From: an uncultured Pseudomonadales bacterium
GTDB lineage: Bacteria; Pseudomonadota; Gammaproteobacteria; Pseudomonadales; Azotimanducaceae
DNA length: 64,000 nt
Assembly (NCBI GenBank): GCA_958296025.1
Contig: OY282430.1
Coordinates: forward strand, 2,604,001 to 2,668,000
Reading direction: 5' to 3'
The translations under genes and the position numbers were made by a program. The notes under the pieces are model-generated. The model was not told the DNA's origin. It saw nothing but the letters and a program-made list of their open reading frames with translations, and ran no database searches. Each line of letters begins with the position of its first letter. Within the stretch, counting starts at the first letter, position 1. Below, piece after piece: positions 57,150 to 64,000 of the stretch.

Positions 57150-57352
57150 CCTGCCAAAAACGACCTCCAGGACGAGCAAAAAGCCGTGGCGCAACGCTTG
57201 AGAAACTTGCGCCGTTCTGAAAACCGTATCCCGCAAGGGTTTCGGGGCGTCTTGAAAGAGCTGCCGACCATTGGCTTCGGATTTCCGCAAATGGGCGGCA
57301 CACCTACCGAGGCAATAGATAAAATGTGCTCCTTTTCAAGTGGGATGCACCG

Positions 57353-58729
<1,377 letters not shown>

Positions 58730-58773
58730 AATGCCGGGAGGCTCGCAAGCCGCCAACACAGGGCAACCGGATC

Positions 58774-60537
58774 ATGGCCACATCGCTTAATGCACCCTGC
58801 CCCGCCATCCCCTACGGCCTCGCCTACTTCAAGGGCATCCGCCAGGAGGGGTGCCTGTATGTCGATAAGACCCGCTTCATCCGCGATCTGGAGAGGGAAC
58901 GCCACGTCTTCTTGATTCGTCCCCGGCGCTTCGGCAAAAGCCTCTGGCTTTCGGCACTGGAGAGCTACTACGACCGCAAGCAGGCCGAGGAGTTCGAGGC
59001 CGTCTTCGGCGGCACCGACATCGGGCGGCGGCCCACGGCGAACCGCAACCGCTACGTCGTCCTGCGCTTCGATTTCTCCGCCTTCAACGACAAGCTGGAG
59101 ACTTTGGAGGAACGCTTTGAGGAGTATTGCTTCACGCAGCTTCAGGGGGCTGTGGAGCGCAACGCCGACCTCTTTTCCAATGCGGCGATGCAGCGCATCC
59201 TCTCCGCATCCGGCATCAACGGGCAGCTCAACAGGCTGTTCCAATACGCCAACGAGCACGACATCCCGCTGTACGTCCTGATCGACGAATACGACAACTT
59301 CGCCAACACCATCTTGGTTCATCAAGGTGCGGAGGCTTACCACTCCTTCACCCACGGCGGCGGCTTCTACCGCAATTTCTTCGCCACCCTGAAGACCGGC
59401 ACAGCTGTGGGCAGCCTGCAGCGCATGTTCATCACCGGCGTGTCGCCGATCACCATGGACGACGTGACCAGCGGCTTCAACATCGGCGCCAACATCAGCC
59501 TGAACCCCGCCTTCAACGAACTGCTGGGCTTCACGGAAGACGAAGTGAAAGGCGTTCTACGAATGTACAGCGACGCCGGCGCCCTTCATCAAGAAGTGGA
59601 CGCCGCGCTGCACACCATGCGGGAGTGGTACAACGGCTACCGCTTCGCCAAGGGCGTTGCAAACGATGTGTACAACACGGATATGGTGCTCTACTACCTG
59701 AAGGCGCTCGTCCTCTACGGATCCCCGCCCGAGGAACTGATCGACGCCAACGTGCGCATCGACTACGGCAAGCTGCGCCACCTGCTGGTGACCGGACAGC
59801 GATTGAACGGCAACTTCGACCTGCTGCGCAACCTCATCGGCGAAGGCAAGGCGGACGCCAACCTGGTCGGCAGCTTCCCTCTGGAAGGCCTAGGCCGGCC
59901 CGAAAACTTCCTTTCGCTGATGCACTACTTCGGCCTGCTCAGCATCCAAGCAGCCACCGAGGATGCGCCAAACCTGGGCATTCCCAACCAAACCGTGCGC
60001 CAACTGATGTACGGCTACCTGCGCGATGGCTACGACGACACCGGCGTATTCTCCGTCGATCTCTATGCGTTCGAGCGGTTGACCCGCGCCATGGCCCGGA
60101 GCGGCGATTGGCGCCCGGCCATTGAGCGCCTAAGCGCCGCGGTGGCGGAGCAGACCAGCATCCGCGACTACATCCAAGGCGAAAAGATCATTCAAGGCTT
60201 CCTGGCCGCCTACCTCAGCACGTCCAACTGCTTCGTCTTCCATACCGAAGTCGAGCTCAACAAAGGCTATGCAGACATCGTCCTGGAGCCGCTCATCGCC
60301 CGCCACCCAAGCCTGCGCCACGGCTATGTGGTGGAAATCAAGTACCTGAAGCGCGACGACGCCGGCGACGTGCAGTCAGCCGCCGCACTTGATGCGGCAA
60401 CCGAGCAGTTGCGCGGCTATCTGGCGGACGACCGCTTGGCGAAGCAGTATCCGTCGGTCCAGTTCACGGGCTTGGCGCTGGTGTTTTGCGGCTGGGAGTT
60501 GTTGCATAGCGAAGCTGTAAGGACGGCTTTGTCCTAG
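58774..60537 (+). CDS. AAA-ATPase-like / PD-(D/E)XK nuclease-like protein (DUF1703 type)
   Basis: A 587-residue protein with an N-terminal AAA-ATPase_like domain and a C-terminal PD-(D/E)XK-like domain (PDDEXK_9). The start YGLAYFKGIRQEGCLYVDKT is typical. Walker A is RPRRFGKS (49-56), Walker B LIDEYDNF (about 170), and the nuclease-like motif reads GYADIVLEP then VVEIKYLK near residue 525. Families like this are abundant in anaerobes and symbionts; function is not known. It begins 44 bp after ahcY but is probably an independent acquisition. Confidence 0.85.
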   Translation: MATSLNAPCPAIPYGLAYFKGIRQEGCLYVDKTRFIRDLERERHVFLIRPRRFGKSLWLSALESYYDRKQAEEFEAVFGGTDIGRRPTANRNRYVVLRFDFSAFNDKLETLEERFEEYCFTQLQGAVERNADLFSNAAMQRILSASGINGQLNRLFQYANEHDIPLYVLIDEYDNFANTILVHQGAEAYHSFTHGGGFYRNFFATLKTGTAVGSLQRMFITGVSPITMDDVTSGFNIGANISLNPAFNELLGFTEDEVKGVLRMYSDAGALHQEVDAALHTMREWYNGYRFAKGVANDVYNTDMVLYYLKALVLYGSPPEELIDANVRIDYGKLRHLLVTGQRLNGNFDLLRNLIGEGKADANLVGSFPLEGLGRPENFLSLMHYFGLLSIQAATEDAPNLGIPNQTVRQLMYGYLRDGYDDTGVFSVDLYAFERLTRAMARSGDWRPAIERLSAAVAEQTSIRDYIQGEKIIQGFLAAYLSTSNCFVFHTEVELNKGYADIVLEPLIARHPSLRHGYVVEIKYLKRDDAGDVQSAAALDAATEQLRGYLADDRLAKQYPSVQFTGLALVFCGWELLHSEAVRTALS

Positions 60538-60570
60538 CCGGCAGGTCGAAGGAAATGGGAATCCTGCCGG
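60538..60570 (+). terminator. Inverted repeat directly after the DUF1703-type gene
   Basis: CCGGCAGG (60538-60545) and CCTGCCGG (60563-60570) form an 8-bp stem with a 17-base loop starting at the stop codon. No T-run follows, so termination is only possible. Confidence 0.35.
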
Positions 60571-60917
60571 GCATGGTCGAGGGCATCCGCAACCACGTCA
60601 GCCATGTGCTGAAGTCCGCACCGCAGCCATCAAGCCATGCAGCCCCGCCCTGACAGGCGGTGAACGAGGACACGCTGATTGGATTGGGCCGGAGGAATCC
60701 CTAAGAAGCGCGGGGTTTTTGGCCCGAGACCTTTGCACGAGGGTATCGGGAAGATCGCCACCGTTCAAATATGGGCGGCAAAACGCAGTTAAGGGCGCAT
60801 TCGGAGGAATGCACCCCAAACTGGCCGTCGGCGGTGCCCGGCGCTTGCCGGGGCCAAGGCAGGCGGCGCGGCGGCCCAGCTTCAGGGGAGCGCCCGCACA
60901 GCCTGCCCCAGAGGGGG
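60571..60917. other. Gap of 347 bp, nothing recognised
   Basis: Lies between convergent genes. Short frames on both strands show no family features. A partial echo (ATGGGCGGCA, near 60767) of the 19-bp island repeat is present. Confidence 0.5.
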
Positions 60918-61244
60918 TCAGCCCTTGATGCGGGTGTAAACCCTTGTGGCGACAATGGCCACAACACCGCCGTAGTACATCAGCACCAACTGATCCGCGA
61001 TGGCGTCCAAGTAAGTGCCGACGACGTGAATGTTGCTCAGCACATCCGCGCCGGCAGCCGCTCCAAGGCCGATGGCCACCGCCACGAACATGGTGGAGTC
61101 CTCGGCGTCGAGGCTCATGACAGCGTAAGCCAGCCCTAGGATGACCAACAGCAGCGGCAACAGACCCATAGGCACCATGCCGGGCATCAACCCCTCAATG
61201 ATTGCCGCTAGAGCGCCCAAGCCAAATATGATGCGATTTTCCAT
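60918..61244 (-). CDS. Small membrane protein, three to four helices
   Basis: A 108-residue hydrophobic protein (MENRIIFGLGALAAIIEGLM start). Helices fall at about 5-25, 28-48, 53-75 and 85-105. AAGGGGGA lies 7 to 8 bp upstream of the ATG, a strong ribosome site, which decides the start against a longer frame. No family recognised. Divergent from glnS with a 454-bp shared upstream region. Confidence 0.72.
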   Translation of the reverse strand: MENRIIFGLGALAAIIEGLMPGMVPMGLLPLLLVILGLAYAVMSLDAEDSTMFVAVAIGLGAAAGADVLSNIHVVGTYLDAIADQLVLMYYGGVVAIVATRVYTRIKG

Positions 61245-61698
61245 CGCGCAGTCCCCCTTTGTATTAGTTTGAGAAACGCACACTTTCAGGCACCACCCCC
61301 GCAGCAACGCCGTCAGGTCACGAAGCGCTAAGCGGCCAAAAGCACCAAAAGGTGTGCTTCCAAGGCACCCTAACATAGCAAAACGCACCGGAATAGCGCC
61401 GAAAAATGGAAATTTTCTGCGGTTTGCGTCAGCGTCCGCCAAATTGTGCAGGCCTTGGGCCCGGAAACGCGGCCTTTCCAGCCCCCGCTGCAACTCATGC
61501 CAGGACCCTGCTGACCCACCGCCCCACCTCGAAACTCGGCCCCATCAAGGGCCGGCGGGCACCGCTACCCCGTCAAGCTCCTTTCCGCATGGATGGAAGG
61601 CGGTGGCTTGCAACGCGCCAACGGCGGAATTCGGCAATTTTCACAGCCGCCCAGCGCTTGCCGGCTATAATGGGCGCCTCCTAGAAATCCCGCCGGCG
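61245..61698. other. Divergent upstream region of glnS and the small membrane gene
   Basis: No gene is supported in these 454 bp. A perfect -10 TATAAT lies at 61666-61671, 27 bp before the glnS ATG, but no good -35 was found at the right distance. The glnS frame is open upstream through this region without homology. Confidence 0.55.
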
Positions 61699-63342
61699 AT
61701 GCCCGAACCCGCAACCGACTTCATTCGGCAGCAAATCGACCGCGAACTGGCCGCGGCGGCGGGGCCAAGCGCCGTCGTCACCCGCTTTCCGCCGGAGCCA
61801 AACGGCTACCTGCACATCGGCCACGCCAAGAGCATCTGCCTGAACTTCCGCATCGCCGAGGAGTACGGCGGCGTCACCTACCTGCGCTTCGACGACACCA
61901 ATCCATTGGCGGAAAGCCCGGAATACGTCAAGGCCATCCAGCGGGACGTGGCTTGGCTGGGCTTCGATTGGGGGGACCGCCTAACCTTCGCCTCGTACTA
62001 CTTTGAGCGGCTGCACCAATGCGCCCTGGAGCTTATCGAGAACGGCAACGCCTATGTGTGCAGCCTGTCCGCGGAGGAGATACGCCGCACTCGCGGCACC
62101 CTGACCGAAGCGGGCGCAGACAGCCCCTACCGCAACCGCTCCGTGCGGGAGAACCTGGACCTCTTCGCCCGCATGAAGGCCGGGGAGTTTGCGGATGGCG
62201 CCCATGTGCTGCGCGCCCGCATCGACATGGCTTCCCCCAACCTCAACATGCGCGACCCGGTGCTGTACCGCATTCGCCACGCCCTGCACCACAATGTCGG
62301 CGACACTTGGGTGATCTACCCCACCTACGACTTCACCCACTGCATCTGCGACGCCTTGGAGAACGTCACTCACTCCCTCTGCACTTTGGAGTTCGAGGAC
62401 CACCGCCCTCTCTACGACTGGGTGCTGGGCAACCTCAGCCTGAACGCCAAACCGCGTCAGATCGAGTTTTCCCGTCTAGGCCTGGAGCACACGGTGATGA
62501 GCAAGCGGCTGCTGCAACGGCTGGTTGCCGAGAGGTTGGTCGAGGGTTGGGATGATCCCAGAATGCCAACCTTGGCCGGGTTGCGCCGCCGCGGTGTGCG
62601 GCCCCGAGCCATCCGCGACTTTTGCGGCCGCGTCGGCGTCACCAAGCAGGACAATCGGGTGGAGATGGAACTGCTGGAGTTCTGCGTCCGGCAAGACTTG
62701 GAGGAGGACGCCCCCAAGGGCATGGGCGTGGTCAACCCCCTGCCCGTGCGCCTGGCCAACTACCCCGGCGAAGGCGAGGCGCTGACCGCCCCCTGGCATC
62801 CGCGCCGCCCGGAATTGGGCGAACGCAGCTTGTCCTTCGGTCCGCTACTCTACATCGACCGGGAGGACTTCGCCCTGGCGCCACCGCCGAAGTGGAGGCG
62901 GCTGTCCCTTGGCGCCTCGGTGCGGCTGCGCTACGCCTACATCATCCGCTGCGACCAAGTGGTCAGGAGCGCGGACGGCAAGGTCTGCGAGCTGATCTGC
63001 TCCTACCTGCCCAACTCCAAGAGCGGCAGCGACAGCAGCGGCGTCAAGCCGGCCGGGGTCATCCACTGGGTGGCGGCGCAGCGGGCGAAGCCTGTCAAGC
63101 TGCGCCTGTACGAGCACCTGTTCAAGGTGCGCAATCCTTCCGGCGCCGACTTCACGGAAAGCGTCAACCCCAACTCCCTAAGCGTGGCCTCTGGATTCAT
63201 CGAACCGGCGGTGGCCAGCAGCCGTGAGAGCCACTTTCAATTCGAGCGGGTCGGCTATTTCCACAGAGACCCGGAACTGCCGGACACCTACAACCGCACG
63301 GTGACGCTGCGGGATTCCTGGCACCCGCCAGCAAAGAAGTGA
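61699..63342 (+). CDS. glnS: Glutaminyl-tRNA synthetase
   Basis: Charges tRNA-Gln directly. The 547-residue class I synthetase has HIGH (39-42) in PPEPNGYLHIGHAKS and VMSKR near residue 268, with the GlnRS-specific sequence FRIAEEYGGVTYLRFDDTNP between. GlnRS rather than GluRS is shown by the LHIGHAKSICLNF form and by the two C-terminal beta-barrel domains. ATG 61699 begins the family N-terminus. Confidence 0.95.
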   Translation: MPEPATDFIRQQIDRELAAAAGPSAVVTRFPPEPNGYLHIGHAKSICLNFRIAEEYGGVTYLRFDDTNPLAESPEYVKAIQRDVAWLGFDWGDRLTFASYYFERLHQCALELIENGNAYVCSLSAEEIRRTRGTLTEAGADSPYRNRSVRENLDLFARMKAGEFADGAHVLRARIDMASPNLNMRDPVLYRIRHALHHNVGDTWVIYPTYDFTHCICDALENVTHSLCTLEFEDHRPLYDWVLGNLSLNAKPRQIEFSRLGLEHTVMSKRLLQRLVAERLVEGWDDPRMPTLAGLRRRGVRPRAIRDFCGRVGVTKQDNRVEMELLEFCVRQDLEEDAPKGMGVVNPLPVRLANYPGEGEALTAPWHPRRPELGERSLSFGPLLYIDREDFALAPPPKWRRLSLGASVRLRYAYIIRCDQVVRSADGKVCELICSYLPNSKSGSDSSGVKPAGVIHWVAAQRAKPVKLRLYEHLFKVRNPSGADFTESVNPNSLSVASGFIEPAVASSRESHFQFERVGYFHRDPELPDTYNRTVTLRDSWHPPAKK

Positions 63343-63398
63343 CGCCGGAACCACCGCCGGCGCAACAGGACACTAGATAGTGTTAACAGGCTTTGGTT

Positions 63399-63998
63399 TC
63401 AGATCGCTTCGATCTTGGCGCGGTGTCGGTCTATCTTGGAGATATAGCGCAGCCCGGCCTGCTTGCGGGTGGAGTTGACGCCGATGTTGTAGTCGGTCAA
63501 GGCGCAGGCTTGGCCGCCGCAACGGTCCTTCAGATAGGCGAGGATTTGCGCCCCGCAATAGATGTTCTGCTCCGGGTCATGCAGGTTTTCAACCCCGCAG
63601 AACTCCGCCCAATAATGCGGCTTAATCTGCGCCGGCCCCACGGCGCCCACCGACGAAAAGGCCACCTTGCGGAAGGAGCTCTCGGTGAACACCAAGCTGG
63701 CGACCAGCTCCGGGGCCAAATGCTGGCGCTCCGCCGCCTCCAGGATCCAGTGCGCAAACTCCGTGGCCCTGGCGTGGGGCACGCCCAACGCCTTATGCAC
63801 CCGCAGCCCGAAGGCCTCGGCACGTTCCTGCCAAGACTGGCTTGGCAAGGCGGGCTTGGGGAACGACACGGAGACGACGGCGTCTGGGGAAGGATGGCCG
63901 CCATAGGTGGAGGCACCCAGAAAGGCGACGGTGGCGGTTAGGAGAACCGCAGCCTTCCGACGCCAAGACGGGCGTAGGCGGACGCGGAAGGCGTTCAA
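63399..63998 (-). CDS. Lytic transglycosylase (SLT domain), at right window edge
   Basis: Periplasmic murein hydrolase-like protein of 199 residues. A basic start and hydrophobic helix (about 14-30) act as signal or anchor. The SLT domain has the catalytic Glu106 in VFTESSFRKVA, followed by GAVGPAQIKPHYW and NIGVN near the end. The ATG is 3 bases from the window edge, so a longer start outside cannot be excluded. Convergent with glnS; a short stem (CGCCGG/CCGGCG, 63343-63362) lies between. Confidence 0.87.
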   Translation of the reverse strand: MNAFRVRLRPSWRRKAAVLLTATVAFLGASTYGGHPSPDAVVSVSFPKPALPSQSWQERAEAFGLRVHKALGVPHARATEFAHWILEAAERQHLAPELVASLVFTESSFRKVAFSSVGAVGPAQIKPHYWAEFCGVENLHDPEQNIYCGAQILAYLKDRCGGQACALTDYNIGVNSTRKQAGLRYISKIDRHRAKIEAI

Positions 63999-64000
63999 GA

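Noticed and set aside
57150-57352. SAH riboswitch before ahcY
   Set aside because: The conserved core of the known class could not be found by eye in either the near or far upstream region.
60555-60653. 32-codon ORF after the DUF1703-type gene
   Set aside because: Too short, overlaps the inverted repeat, and shows no family feature.

Overview
The window looks like a chromosomal segment of a high-G+C gammaproteobacterium. The evidence is the class Ia ribonucleotide reductase (large subunit with two ATP-cones), OxyR with its cysteines at positions 199 and 208, E. coli-like MsrA, MnmH, GlnS and glycerol kinase, and bacterial gene packing with ATGA overlaps. The genus cannot be fixed from sequence alone. 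No rRNA, tRNA or CRISPR array was seen.

Layout. Positions 1-18100 are mostly housekeeping: 5' part of glpK (runs off the left edge), nrdA-nrdB behind a recognisable promoter with an operator-like palindrome, a secreted amidohydrolase, a gliding-type ABC transporter operon (ATPase, fused permease/GldG protein, DUF4340 protein), an NnrU-like membrane protein, an alpha/beta hydrolase, metY, a small membrane protein and an epoxide hydrolase. Positions 18165-30400 are an accessory region: a single-chain type IIG restriction-modification enzyme, a zinc-ribbon protein, and a composite transposon of about 5 kb made of two same-orientation IS copies around a DUF4238 gene. Three gene remnants follow or are interleaved: an Rpn C-terminus, a C-terminal piece of what may be a large defence protein, and the tail of a formylglycine-generating-enzyme family protein. 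A thioesterase and a Nudix gene lie among them.

Positions 30400-41300 return to core genes (msrA, a Sel1/TPR-like lipoprotein, mnmH, a LysR regulator, a type-2 ileS, an MFS exporter) plus an Rpn-family gene broken by one in-frame amber codon. Positions 41360-50670 form a compact defence island framed by a 19-bp perfect direct repeat. It holds an AbrB-type antitoxin, a PemK/MazF toxin translationally coupled to a 1350-residue HTH + Mrr-like nuclease + P-loop NTPase protein, a 42-codon ORF, and a type III-like methyltransferase and restriction helicase. This island is the best candidate in the window for an undescribed system.

Positions 50700-64000 hold idi, a rubrerythrin / GlpC-like Fe-S protein / DUF3501 cluster facing oxyR, a cytochrome c5-like lipoprotein, a methionine-type aminotransferase divergent from ahcY, an AAA-ATPase-like/PD-(D/E)XK protein, a small membrane protein, glnS and a lytic transglycosylase at the right edge. 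Sulfur-amino-acid genes (metY, aminotransferase, ahcY, msrA) and peroxide-defence genes (rubrerythrin, oxyR, msrA) recur but are not in common operons.
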